Assembly: GCA_963707875.1 (NCBI GenBank)
Contig: CAVPRU010000001.1
Span: forward strand, 1,116,001-1,180,000
Length of the DNA stretch: 64,000 nucleotides
Direction of reading: 5' to 3'
From: SZUA-320 sp963707875
GTDB taxonomy: Bacteria; Gemmatimonadota; Gemmatimonadetes; Gemmatimonadales; GWC2-71-9
Position 1 is the first letter of the stretch, and every line of letters begins with the position of its first letter. Under the pieces are notes generated by a model. It was not told where the DNA came from. It saw nothing but the letters and a program-made list of their open reading frames with translations, and made no database searches. A program made the translations under genes and the position numbers. This document shows, piece after piece, positions 19,859-28,261 of the stretch.

Positions 19859-20481
19859 CCCACCTGAACATGGAACAGCTGCTGGCCCTCCGCGAGCCCG
19901 GCCTCGAGCCCGGCCGGGAGTCAGCCCTGACCCACCTCGAGGAGTGTGCCCGGTGCCGCACCGAGGCCGACCGGCTGGGGCAGCGGGTGGCCCGCCTCCG
20001 GACCCTGCCCACCCCCCGTCCGGCCCGGGACCACTTCGCCGTGATCCGCGGTCGCCACGTTCGGGAGCGCCGTCTGCGCCAACTGCGGGTGGCCGGATGG
20101 ACGGGGCTGGCGCTGGCGGCTTCGCTGACGCTGGTGGTCGGACTCCGGAACTTCGGCACCACCCCCGAGGTGAGTACGGTGGTGGCCGGAGCCGGCGATG
20201 ATGAACTGTTGCGGATGATGGCGCGGTCCCGCGAACTGGAGGCCACGATCCGGGCCTGGGATCCCGACAGCCGGGTCGTCGATGGACGGACCACCGCCAT
20301 CTCGCTTCGGTTGGAGCAGCAGCTTGACGCGGTCGACCGGGAACTCGAAATGCTCGGCGTGCTCGGCAGCATCAGCCAGCCCAGCCGCGCCCAGCAGTTG
20401 CGGCTCTGGCGCGAGCGGGTCGGCCTGCTCGATGGTCTGATGGATGTTCACCTGACCCGCGCGTCGTTTGCGGGTCTCTGA
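19855..20481 (+). CDS. Anti-sigma factor with HxxxCxxC zinc motif
   Basis: Membrane-bound inhibitor of the sigma factor encoded just upstream. Of 208 residues, the N-terminal cytoplasmic part carries HLEECARC, the HxxxCxxC motif of zinc-binding anti-sigma domains, which in related proteins can respond to thiol oxidation. One transmembrane helix (GWTGLALAASLTLVVGL) follows near residue 85. The external domain contains a helical stretch (LRLEQQLDAVDRELEMLG). Start ATG 19855 overlaps the sigma stop. Confidence 0.85.
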   Translation: MTHLNMEQLLALREPGLEPGRESALTHLEECARCRTEADRLGQRVARLRTLPTPRPARDHFAVIRGRHVRERRLRQLRVAGWTGLALAASLTLVVGLRNFGTTPEVSTVVAGAGDDELLRMMARSRELEATIRAWDPDSRVVDGRTTAISLRLEQQLDAVDRELEMLGVLGSISQPSRAQQLRLWRERVGLLDGLMDVHLTRASFAGL

Positions 20482-20495
20482 GAAGGAGCAGCACG

Positions 20496-21485
20496 ATGGT
20501 CATGCGTCTCACACTCTCCCTCGCGTTTCTGGCCTCGACGGTCATGCCGCTGGCCGCGCAGCCGGTCCGGCGGGAACGGTCCGACACCGGGGAGCGTCGC
20601 TTCCGGGTGATGATCAACGGCGAGGATGTCACGGCCACCATGGCGCCGCTGCTCCAGCGGCGGGCCCGGCTCGGCGTCACCGTCAGCCTGGTGGCGCGGG
20701 CCACCGACTCGGTCGGCGCCTACCTCGAATCGGTCACCCCCGGCAGCCCGGCCGCCAAGGCCGGACTCCAGGCGGGTGACCTGGTGACCCGGCTGGACGG
20801 CAAGTCGGTGCACGAAAGCGGGGTCAAGACCACCAAGGAACAGTCGGCGCCCGGTGTCGGACTCATCGAACTGGCGGCCAAGCTCGCGCCGAACGACACG
20901 ATCACCGTCAACTACGTCCGGGGAGATGCCCGTCGCAGCACGTCACTGGTGACGGGCGACGAACCGATTGTCTGGGCTGACGAGGGGAACGTCATGCGGA
21001 TGCTGCTCCCCGGTGGCGAGCGGATCTTCGAGTTCCCCGGACTGCAGTTCCAGCCGCGGATCGAGATCGAGCGGGGCCCCCGGATCGAGTCCCGGGTCGG
21101 CCCGGAACGACGGCTGGAAGTCCTCCGGGAGCCGGGAGAGTGGCGAGTACTCCTCGACGGCGGGGCGCTCTCCGATCTCGAACTGGCACCGCTCAACGCC
21201 GACCTCGGCGGCTACTTCGGCACCACCGAAGGGGTCCTGGTGGTCAAGGTCGCGGACCAGTCGCCGCTCGGCCTCAAGGCGGGGGACGTGATTCTCAGCG
21301 TGGACGGCCGAAAGTCGTCAAACCCCAACAGCCTGATGCGGATTCTCCACTCGTACGAGAACGGGGAGAGTCTCAAGTTTGAGGTGATGCGCCAGAAGCG
21401 GCGGGAAACCGTGACGGGCACCATGAAGTCCGGGGGCGGGGGATGGGATATGGTGCAGCCCCGGCGACCGGATGGACAGTTCTGA
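20496..21485 (+). CDS. Secreted protein with two PDZ domains
   Basis: A 329-residue exported protein with a signal peptide ending PLAAQ. The first PDZ domain spans about residues 50-150 (LGVTVSL, AGLQAGDLVTRLDGKSV). A middle region rich in Arg and Glu follows, then a second PDZ domain near 225-310 (GYFGTTEGVLVV, GLKAGDVILSVDGRK). No protease domain is present, so it probably binds exposed C-termini of envelope proteins rather than cutting them. AAGGAG lies 7 nt upstream. Third gene of a sigma/anti-sigma operon, it is a candidate ligand sensor or target of that sigma factor. Confidence 0.85.
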   Translation: MVMRLTLSLAFLASTVMPLAAQPVRRERSDTGERRFRVMINGEDVTATMAPLLQRRARLGVTVSLVARATDSVGAYLESVTPGSPAAKAGLQAGDLVTRLDGKSVHESGVKTTKEQSAPGVGLIELAAKLAPNDTITVNYVRGDARRSTSLVTGDEPIVWADEGNVMRMLLPGGERIFEFPGLQFQPRIEIERGPRIESRVGPERRLEVLREPGEWRVLLDGGALSDLELAPLNADLGGYFGTTEGVLVVKVADQSPLGLKAGDVILSVDGRKSSNPNSLMRILHSYENGESLKFEVMRQKRRETVTGTMKSGGGGWDMVQPRRPDGQF

Positions 21486-21517
21486 GCAGCACGGGCGAGC
21501 GGTCCATCCGATGACAC

Positions 21518-22638
21518 TCATCGGGTGCCTCCGGGACGAGCCGAATGCTGAAATGCAATGCGCCAGACCGACAATGTTGAGGCAGAGTCTGGCCGGGCGC
21601 TGATCGCGGCCACAAGGGACGGTCCGATGAACTGAGTGAACACCTGGTCGAATCGCTGCATCTTCAGCAAGCGTGCGTTTTCCGGGTCGATGACCTCGAT
21701 CTGTGTGTCGAAGGCCCTGTCAAGGTCAAGCCACTCGAAGTCCGTCCCGTGTGGCCCGCGGCGGAACCGGGTCCCCTCCTTCCAACGGCGATCGGGCACG
21801 AGCACCAGAACGGTCAGCAGCCCGTCATCGCGCTCCTGCATGCCGAGGTAGACAGGATCCGGTGCCCGATCCGGTCTGATCTCATTGTGGCGGTAGTCCG
21901 GAAGTGCCGGGTCCAGCCTCCGCAGGTCTCGCTGGATTCTGCCTGAGAAGTCCCAGAGTTCCATTCGATAGGAGTTGGAGCGGAGCGTCCATAGTCCGAC
22001 GCGTGAGCGAGCCAGGCTCCGCACCCGTGCCTGGAGATCGGATCGAATGACGACCTCTTCGTGCCCCCATGAGGACAGGTGGCGGCCTTGGACCGAATAG
22101 CGGTGAATGAAGCGGCCGAAGTGCTCTGCATGGCCCACGTCTGCGTTCGCAATGAACCCCCCTCCCGGTTCGACCATGAATCCACCCCCGGCCATGCTGT
22201 GGGGAAACGGAAGCGTCCTGACGAACGTGGACTTGGGTGCAGGCGTGAACACGGAAATCCTGCGTGCCGATCTGTCCCAGACAAAGAGCGTGTCCCCCGG
22301 GCCGATGGCCAAGTGGGCGGCGCTCCGGAACTCACCGGGGCCGCCGCCGCTGCGGCCCAAGCGTTCGAACGGCGACCCCCCCCCGGGTCAAAGACCACGA
22401 CTTGGTCAGGTCTCGCGGGGGAGATGAGATAGAACCATCCCCGGGTGTCTCGGGCGATCGTCTGGTCTGGGCCTGGATCGACCGGGAAACGATCCCCCGG
22501 GTTACGGAGGGTGACCATCGGCGATACTGAGATCCGGCAGGTGGGACAGGCCTGCCCGGACTTGATGGCAACAGGCACGGTATCGTGCCCGGCGAGGCTG
22601 CTGACCAGCGAAACGGCCATCAGGACACAAAGTGCCAT
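21518..22638 (-). CDS. Exported beta-propeller-like protein, broken at a nine-base homopolymer
   Basis: The N-terminal frame starts at ATG 22638 with an export signal (MALCVLMAVSLVSSLAGH) and contains RNPGDRFPVDPGP and DTRGWFYLISPARPDQVVVF. Reading then shifts at the run of nine C on the plus strand (22376-22384) and continues as SPFERLGRSGGGPGEFRSA, GDTLFVWDRSARRISVF and so on to the end. The GRSGGGPGEF motif and blade-like strands match the beta-propeller lipoprotein at 13311. Repaired length is about 373 residues. A one-base homopolymer miscount would restore it. No function can be assigned beyond the fold. Confidence 0.7.
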
Positions 22639-22737
22639 CCTTACCCCCCGTCTGGCAGGTCGGCGAATTGGCCAACCGCGGCGATCCCAATGTAGCACCG
22701 CGGGTGGACCTCCCCCCAGAAGCCTGAGCCACCTCGC

Positions 22738-22745
22738 TACTATTG
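22738..22745 (+). promoter_or_regulatory. -10-like element before the DUF3187-like gene
   Basis: TACTATTG lies 6 nt before ATG 22752, with no Shine-Dalgarno between. Same placement as the elements at 1826 and 7018. Confidence 0.4.
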
Positions 22746-22751
22746 GTGACC

Positions 22752-23711
22752 ATGTCCCGATCCAACCTGCTGGCACTTCTCTGTCTGCTCCTGACACCCG
22801 CGGTCTCCACCGGCCAGGGGCTGCCCGCCTATCGCCCGATGAACCCCCTGCTCTCGGGCCGGACCGCGCTGGGGTTCATCCCGCTCAGTCCCGCCGGTGA
22901 TGGCTGGAGCGGGGACCTGGCGGTGGATTACGCCAGCGTCGTCGAGTCCAGTCAGCGGTCACCGGCCAGCGTTCTGCTGGACGCGGAGGTCTTCCGGGCA
23001 ACCCTGCGGCTGAACCACTCGCTCGGTTCCCGCGGGTTCCTCCAGCTCGCCGGCGCGGTCTCCTCGTCCGAGGCCGGCTTTCTCGATGGTCCCATGATCT
23101 GGTACCATGATCTGGTGGGCTTCAACGAGGCCACCCGACGGGAACGACCTCGGAACAGCTTTGCCTACCAGTTGACCCTGCCCGATGGGTCCACGGTCAC
23201 GCACGAATCCAGTGGGCTCAGGGTCACTGAGTTGAGTGTGGCGGGGGGCCTGCGGCACAGCGCTCACTGGCAGACAGTCGCCCGGGTCTTCGTGCCGACC
23301 AGTGGCGGCTCGGGAGGGTACGGCAACCCGTCCGTGGCGACCGGACTGGTCACCACCCTTCGCTCTCGAGTTCTGGGAGACCGAGTGACCCTGGAGGGCA
23401 GTCTGGGACTGGGATACAGCGCGCCATCCGGGGAGCTGGCCGAGTGGCAGCGCCGCTGGCTCGCCTCCGCGAGCGGCGGTGCGCGGTTGCGGTTCTGGGG
23501 CCAGCAGGCGATCTACGCCAACCTCATCCTCCATTCCTCGGCCTACCACGGCACCAGCGTGCCGGCACTGGACCGGGAGGAAGCGTCACTCGATTTCGGG
23601 TTTCTGTTCCGACCGGGCAAGGGACCGGAAATCGTGGCGGGACTGGTGGAGGATCTCTACGCCTTCGGGCCCGCGGTGGACCTGATCATCAGGCTGGGGG
23701 CCCGCTGGTAA
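22752..23711 (+). CDS. Outer-membrane barrel protein, DUF3187-like
   Basis: A 319-residue protein with a signal peptide ending STGQ and many alternating amphipathic strands. It ends in a typical barrel C-terminus (DLIIRLGARW, aromatic last residue). The central pattern MIWYHDLVGFNEATRR, then FAYQL and LRVTELSVAGGLR, recalls the DUF3187 family, whose function is unknown. ATG 22752 was chosen for the signal peptide and the adjacent -10-like element; TTG 22743 and GTG 22746 are upstream alternatives. Its last 23 bp overlap the convergent Fe-trafficking gene. Confidence 0.65.
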   Translation: MSRSNLLALLCLLLTPAVSTGQGLPAYRPMNPLLSGRTALGFIPLSPAGDGWSGDLAVDYASVVESSQRSPASVLLDAEVFRATLRLNHSLGSRGFLQLAGAVSSSEAGFLDGPMIWYHDLVGFNEATRRERPRNSFAYQLTLPDGSTVTHESSGLRVTELSVAGGLRHSAHWQTVARVFVPTSGGSGGYGNPSVATGLVTTLRSRVLGDRVTLEGSLGLGYSAPSGELAEWQRRWLASASGGARLRFWGQQAIYANLILHSSAYHGTSVPALDREEASLDFGFLFRPGKGPEIVAGLVEDLYAFGPAVDLIIRLGARW

Positions 23712-23931
23712 AGAGGTACTGCTCGAGATTCTGGTAGAGGAAGGCCCGGGCTTTCGGATCCTGCAGGTTGAGCCCGTGGTGGTTGATCAGGGCCTGCTGA
23801 TGAGCCACCCACTCGGCCCAGCACACGCCGCAGATCTGCTCAAAGGCCCGCTTCCCGATCTCATTCGGAAAGGGCCGAAACGCCATCCCATCCCGGGTCT
23901 CCCCGCATCGCACGCACGTCACAGTCGCCAT
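23689..23931 (-). CDS. yggX: Fe(2+)-trafficking / oxidative-damage protection protein
   Basis: Small cytoplasmic protein (80 residues) of the YggX family, linked in Enterobacteria to iron handling and protection of FeS clusters. The family core is clear: FPNEIGKRAFEQICGVCWAEWVAHQQ and INHHGLNLQDPKARAFL are split across residues 20-65. It differs from E. coli YggX in carrying CVRC near the N-terminus and CGVC at about 34-37, four Cys that could bind zinc or iron. The gene follows a small membrane protein gene by 13 nt and may share its promoter. Confidence 0.85.
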   Translation of the reverse strand: MATVTCVRCGETRDGMAFRPFPNEIGKRAFEQICGVCWAEWVAHQQALINHHGLNLQDPKARAFLYQNLEQYLFTSGPPA

Positions 23932-23944
23932 GCGGGGAAGCTAA

Positions 23945-24202
23945 TCACTCGCCCGAGCGAAGCGCCCGCACCCCACTCCGGGTACCGAACCCGGTGCCGA
24001 TCCCGAACACGGCGCACAGGCCGGTGGTGATCACCGGCAGGGCGGCGAGCGGCCAGGTGATCAAGGCGGCGATCACACCCGCAATCAACGGTACCAGAGG
24101 CGCCCGGACCCCGTCCACGAACCGAAGCCGGTTTCGCACGAAGTTCCTGGCCATCATGAATCCCCCAGCCCCAACCGCGATGACAATCAGCAGGCCCAGC
24201 AT
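23945..24202 (-). CDS. Small membrane protein, function unknown
   Basis: 85 residues with an N-terminal helix (LLIVIAVGAGGFMMA), a short basic stretch (RNFVRNRLRF) and two more hydrophobic segments (APLVPLIAGVIAALITWPL, PVITTGLCAVFGIGTG). No family is recognised. GGGGAGG precedes ATG 24202. The promoter region upstream carries direct and inverted repeats (24230-24284). It is 13 nt ahead of the Fe-trafficking gene, so the two are probably cotranscribed. Confidence 0.6.
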   Translation of the reverse strand: MLGLLIVIAVGAGGFMMARNFVRNRLRFVDGVRAPLVPLIAGVIAALITWPLAALPVITTGLCAVFGIGTGFGTRSGVRALRSGE

Positions 24203-24229
24203 CGGTCCTCCCCGGTAAACAACCCTAAG

Positions 24230-24284
24230 TCATTGTAAACGCGAAACTTACACAATGACCTGTGCGTTTCAATACGAAACTTAC
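24230..24284 (-). promoter_or_regulatory. AT-rich promoter with direct and inverted repeats, likely operator
   Basis: On the minus strand TTGAAA (24272-24267), a 16-nt spacer and TAAGTT (24250-24245) form a -35/-10 pair. TACAAT lies at 24237-24232. GTAAGTTTCG occurs twice, 33 bp apart (24242-24251 and 24275-24284). TCATTGT and ACAATGA (24230-24236 and 24252-24258) form an inverted repeat around the -10. GTTTC and GAAAC flank AATAC as a third repeat. It also serves as the fabH 3' region. Confidence 0.5.
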
Positions 24285-24296
24285 GACCCAGGAGTT

Positions 24297-25292
24297 TCAC
24301 CAGCGCATCACACAGCTGCCCCACTGGAAGCCGGACCCAAAGGCGGTCAGGACCAGCAGCGATCCCGGCTGGAGCCGTCCAGCCCGGACGCACTCGTCCA
24401 GCGCGATCGGAATGGTGGCGGCCGTGGTGTTCCCGAATCGGTCGATGTTGTTGAACACCTGGTCGTCCCGGAGGCCAAGCCGCTTCTGCACCATTTCCGA
24501 AATCCGGAGATTGGCCTGGTGCGGGATCAGCAGGTCGATGTCACTGGGCCTGAGCCTGAGCCGGGCCAGCAGGGTCTCGACCGATTCCGGCATCCGGGTC
24601 ACGGCCTGCCTGAACACTTCCCGTCCTTCCATCTTGATCCAGTAGCGGCCGTCGTCGATCTGTTGCTGGGAGATGGGCGGGTGATACATCGCTCCCGGGC
24701 CGTCCACCCAGAGCCGGTCGGCAAAGGCGCCGTCCCCGTGGAGGTCGAATCCCTGCACGCCCCGACCGGGGTCATCGGTCGTGCCCAGCACCACCGCGCC
24801 GGCTCCATCGGCGAAGAGCACCGAAGTGGCTCGACCGCTGTCGGACTTGTCCAGCCTGGTGGACTGGATCTCCTGGCCGATGGTCAGAATCCGGCGATAG
24901 GCCCCAGTGGTGAGCAGCGCATCCGCCACCTGGAGGGCGTAGATGAAGCCGCTGCAGGCGTTGACCACGTTGAAGGCGGGGATCCGTCCCATGTCCATCT
25001 CGTGCTGGAGATAGACGGAGTTGCCGGGAAAGAAGTGGTCGGGAGTGCTGGACGCGTAGACGATGGCGTCGATGTCCCTGGCGTCGAGGGCGGCCATGTC
25101 GAGCGCCCGGGTGGCCGCTCCCCTGGCCAGGTCGACGCCGCGCTCGCCCTCGGTGACCCAGTGGCGCTCGCGGATCCCGGACCGCTCGACGATCCACTCA
25201 TCGGAAGTTTCCATGAGCTTGGCAAGATCGTGGTTGGTCACGACGCGGGCCGGAACGGTGTGTCCGGTGCCCAGTACGATGGTCCGAGTCAC
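24297..25292 (-). CDS. fabH: 3-oxoacyl-ACP synthase III (FabH-type ketosynthase)
   Basis: Condenses acetyl-CoA or a branched acyl-CoA with malonyl-ACP to start fatty-acid chains. 331 residues. The catalytic triad is Cys113 (NVVNACSGF), His258 (LIPHQANLRI) and Asn288 (RFGNTTAATIP). SDEWIVERSGIRERHW is typical of the N-terminus. The start GTG 25292 has GGAGG six nt upstream. It stands alone, without fabD, fabG or acpP nearby, so it could be a second copy used for special starter units or secondary metabolism instead of the main FabH. Confidence 0.85.
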   Translation of the reverse strand: MTRTIVLGTGHTVPARVVTNHDLAKLMETSDEWIVERSGIRERHWVTEGERGVDLARGAATRALDMAALDARDIDAIVYASSTPDHFFPGNSVYLQHEMDMGRIPAFNVVNACSGFIYALQVADALLTTGAYRRILTIGQEIQSTRLDKSDSGRATSVLFADGAGAVVLGTTDDPGRGVQGFDLHGDGAFADRLWVDGPGAMYHPPISQQQIDDGRYWIKMEGREVFRQAVTRMPESVETLLARLRLRPSDIDLLIPHQANLRISEMVQKRLGLRDDQVFNNIDRFGNTTAATIPIALDECVRAGRLQPGSLLVLTAFGSGFQWGSCVMRW

Positions 25293-25365
25293 GAAGTGCC
25301 TCCGTCAGGGAACGAAGTCCATTGGAAGAAGGTACTGACCTCCACGGCCACGGGACAGGGATACG

Positions 25366-25397
25366 ACAGAGGGCGGAGCCGGAGCCCCGCCCTCTGT
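25366..25397 (-). terminator. Terminator hairpin of the efflux operon
   Basis: An 11-bp stem (ACAGAGGGCGG with CCGCCCTCTGT), one mismatch and two more pairs, closes a 4-nt loop (CGGA) 30 nt past the permease stop. Confidence 0.6.
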
Positions 25398-25426
25398 ACC
25401 GCCCGCCCCCGGGGGATTCCCGGCGG

Positions 25427-26638
25427 CTACTCGTACCGCAGCGCGTCGATGGTGTTCAGCATCGCGGCTCGGCGAGCCGGCCACAGTCCGAAGAAGAGCC
25501 CGACCGCGGCGCTGAAGGCGAACGCCACCAGGACGGCCATCGGTGAGACCAGGGTATTCCACCCGAACTCGGTGGACATGATCGCCGAGGACCCCCAGCC
25601 CAGCAGGACCCCCAGGGCACCGCCGGCTACGCAGAGGACCACCGATTCGATCAGGAACTGCAACATCACGTTGCTCCGGGTGGCGCCGAGCGCCTTCCGA
25701 ATCCCGATCTCCCGGGTCCGTTCGGTGACCGACACCAGCATGATGTTCATGATCCCGATCCCGCCGACCAGCAGGCTGACGGCGGCGATGCTGGCGAGCA
25801 GCACCCCGAACACCTGGGTGGTCTGCTGCTGGGTGGCCAGGAACTCCCGGGCATTCCGGATCTGGAAATCGTTGTCTCCCCCGGGGCGGATCTTGTGCTC
25901 CCGCCGGAGGATCCCTTCGATCTCCACCATCCCCGCCTCCAGGCTGATCCCTTCCCGGACCTTCACGCTGATCGACCGCAGCCGATCGGTACCGAAGATC
26001 CGGTAGCGGGCCGTCTTGAGCGGGATGTACAGCTGTTCATCAGGGTTGGAGAAGCCCTGGGACCCCTTGGCTTCAAAGACGCCGATGACTTCGAACGGCT
26101 GCCCGCGGATCTGGAGGGTCTGTCCGATCATCGCAGCCGCATTGGCATTGAACTGGTTGGAGACCGTCGCCCCGATCACGACGTACCGCTGGCGGGATTC
26201 GTCCTCCCCCGGGGTGTACATCCGCCCATGGGTGATCTTGACGTTCCTGACCTCGCCGTAGTTGGCACTGGTGCCGATCACGTTCAAGTTGGCGTTTCGC
26301 CCCAGGTACTCGATCGGATAGGACCGCTGAATCTCGGGAACCACCGCTTCGATCGATCCGCCACCCGCGGCGAGCGCGTCCGCGTCCTGAACCGTCAGAC
26401 TGACGCGCTGCTCGGTCGCGCGACCGCCCATGAAGGACTGGCCAGGCGAAACACTCAACAGATCGGCGCCCAGGGCATTGATCCGGTCCTCCACCGCCTT
26501 CTGGGCCCCGCTGCTCAGGGCCACCACGGTGATCACTGCGGCGACGCCGATGATCACCCCGAGCATGGTCAGACCAGCCCGCAGCTTGTTGGCCCGGATG
26601 CTCTGAAACGCGACCCGGAAGATCTCGAAGAGCAGCAT
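25427..26638 (-). CDS. MacB-type ABC transporter permease
   Basis: Membrane subunit of a tripartite exporter. 403 residues: N-terminal membrane helix (AGLTMLGVIIGVAAVITVVA), a large periplasmic MacB core domain, then three C-terminal FtsX-like helices (LLASIAAVSLLVGGIGIMNIMLVSV; VVLCVAGGALGVLLGWG; AVLVAFAFSAAVGLFFGLWPARRAA). The TREIGIRKALGAT coupling helix is present. It is preceded directly by the adaptor gene and ends the operon. Unlike E. coli MacB, the ATPase is a separate protein. Probable cargo: small toxins, antibiotics or lipids. Confidence 0.92.
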   Translation of the reverse strand: MLLFEIFRVAFQSIRANKLRAGLTMLGVIIGVAAVITVVALSSGAQKAVEDRINALGADLLSVSPGQSFMGGRATEQRVSLTVQDADALAAGGGSIEAVVPEIQRSYPIEYLGRNANLNVIGTSANYGEVRNVKITHGRMYTPGEDESRQRYVVIGATVSNQFNANAAAMIGQTLQIRGQPFEVIGVFEAKGSQGFSNPDEQLYIPLKTARYRIFGTDRLRSISVKVREGISLEAGMVEIEGILRREHKIRPGGDNDFQIRNAREFLATQQQTTQVFGVLLASIAAVSLLVGGIGIMNIMLVSVTERTREIGIRKALGATRSNVMLQFLIESVVLCVAGGALGVLLGWGSSAIMSTEFGWNTLVSPMAVLVAFAFSAAVGLFFGLWPARRAAMLNTIDALRYE

Positions 26639-28261
26639 CTACTTGCCTCCTCCCGGTGGCCGGCCGGCGCCAGCTGCCGGCGCCGCCTGACCACCAGCCG
26701 GAGTCGCCTGACCACCAGCCGGAGCCGCACCAGTCGGTGTTTGGCCAGCACCGTTCGTCGGAGCCTGCCGCAGCCCGCCCATGGTACCGCCGCCGGTCAT
26801 CTGCCCGACCCGGTTCCGGAACTCCTCCTGCGACCGGAGAAGGCTGGCGCTGGGGAGGACGATGATCGAGTCCTCGGCCGAAAGGCCAGACACGATTTCG
26901 CTGTAATCCAGGTCGGTCAACCCAGTCCGGACGTGGACCGGGGTCGGGCCGGCGGGCCGCTTCACAAACACGATGTAGTTGCCGCCGAACTGGTAGTCAT
27001 TCCCCGCAGGCCGGCGGCCAGCCGATCCCCCGCGGGCGCCGCCGTTCCCGCCGCCCGCCGTCTGCATGATCTTCGACATGATTGCCTGCTCGGCGGTCGA
27101 CAGTTCCCCGCCCTGGAACCGCTTCCGGAACAGGGCGCGGACCTGGGCCTCCGTGACCCCTTCGGGGAGCTCGATGGTCCGGTCCCCCATGGTCATGGTG
27201 TTGGTGGCCGCTTTGGCCGCGGCCACTGGTGCCGCCGGACGGGCCGTTGAGTCCTCAGCCGGTGCGGCGGCAGCCCGAGCGGCATCCCTGACCGAGTCGG
27301 CCGAGGCCATCAACTGGGCCAACCGGTCGGCGTCGATACCCAGCACCCCGGCCGCCGAGGCGACATCCCGGGTGGTCCGGAGCGAAGAGTTCGGCACGGC
27401 CAGCACGTTATCGCGCTGACCGACATGGATCTCCACGTCGGCGTTCATCCCCGGCTTGAGCAACCCGCCCCGGTTCTCGATCCGGACCAGGACCGGAAAC
27501 ATCGTGACGTTCTGGAGGGTCTCGGCCTGGGGTTCGATCTTGAGCACTTCCCCCTGGAACGGCTGGTTGGGATAGGCATCCACCGTCACGGTGGCCCGAA
27601 GCCCCGCTCTGACCTTCCCGACATCGGTCTCATCCACCAGGGTCCGGACCTGCACCAGGTTGAGGTCGGCCATCTTGAGGAGCACGGTTCCGCCCCCGAC
27701 ATCACTGGTCGGCGACGAAATGACCTGGCCCCGCTCGACGTTCTTCTCGATCAGAGTCCCGGTGATCGGCGACCGGACGTCGGTGTCTTCCATCTGGATC
27801 CGGGCGTTCTCGATCGCGACTTCGGCCCGCACAACGTCGGCCTTGGCGTTGGCCAGCGCCAGTACCGCGCTCTCGTGTTCCTCCTGGGTAATCGACTGCG
27901 ACTTGAACAGTTCGTCCGAGCGGCGCTTCCGGGATTCGGCGTTGGTCAGTCCCGCCTTCGCCACCTCGAGTTCGGCCTCGACCTGGGCCAACCGGTTGCG
28001 GGCGGTGCGCTGATCGACTCGGACCAGCAGGGCTCCTCGCTGCACCACCTGGCCGGTCTCCACCTGGATGTCGAGGATCTCGCCGGAGGCCTTCGACTTG
28101 ACCTCGACGACCGTATCGGGCTGCACGTTGCCGGCAGCCCGAACCGACACCACGATGTTGCGCTGGCTCACGGGAGTCGCCTGGTACAGCTCCACGGGAA
28201 CTTCCTTCTGGCAGGCGGCCCCGGCGACGAGTGACAGAAGCAACAAGGAACGAATGCGCAT
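26639..28261 (-). CDS. MacA-like periplasmic adaptor lipoprotein with a large insertion and repeat tail
   Basis: Membrane-fusion subunit linking the permease to TolC. The lipobox is VAGAAC (Cys17). It has the usual lipoyl half-motifs (residues about 50-85 and 160-200), a coiled-coil hairpin (85-155) and beta-barrel parts. Between residues 295 and 425 sits an unusual Ala/Gly-rich insertion containing a helical pair (EGVTEAQVRALFRKRF and STAEQAIMSKIM) before the membrane-proximal domain resumes at GNYIVFVKR. The C-terminus has three heptads like APAGGQA. At 540 residues it is far longer than typical MacA (about 370). Its start overlaps the ATPase stop (TGATG). Confidence 0.88.
   Translation of the reverse strand: MRIRSLLLLSLVAGAACQKEVPVELYQATPVSQRNIVVSVRAAGNVQPDTVVEVKSKASGEILDIQVETGQVVQRGALLVRVDQRTARNRLAQVEAELEVAKAGLTNAESRKRRSDELFKSQSITQEEHESAVLALANAKADVVRAEVAIENARIQMEDTDVRSPITGTLIEKNVERGQVISSPTSDVGGGTVLLKMADLNLVQVRTLVDETDVGKVRAGLRATVTVDAYPNQPFQGEVLKIEPQAETLQNVTMFPVLVRIENRGGLLKPGMNADVEIHVGQRDNVLAVPNSSLRTTRDVASAAGVLGIDADRLAQLMASADSVRDAARAAAAPAEDSTARPAAPVAAAKAATNTMTMGDRTIELPEGVTEAQVRALFRKRFQGGELSTAEQAIMSKIMQTAGGGNGGARGGSAGRRPAGNDYQFGGNYIVFVKRPAGPTPVHVRTGLTDLDYSEIVSGLSAEDSIIVLPSASLLRSQEEFRNRVGQMTGGGTMGGLRQAPTNGAGQTPTGAAPAGGQATPAGGQAAPAAGAGRPPGGGK
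26684..26725. repeat. Two 21-bp tandem repeats in the adaptor gene tail
   Basis: The unit CGCCTGACCACCAGCCGGAG plus one base occurs twice in a row with one mismatch. It encodes heptads of the type TPAGGQA in the C-terminal tail. Confidence 0.7.
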
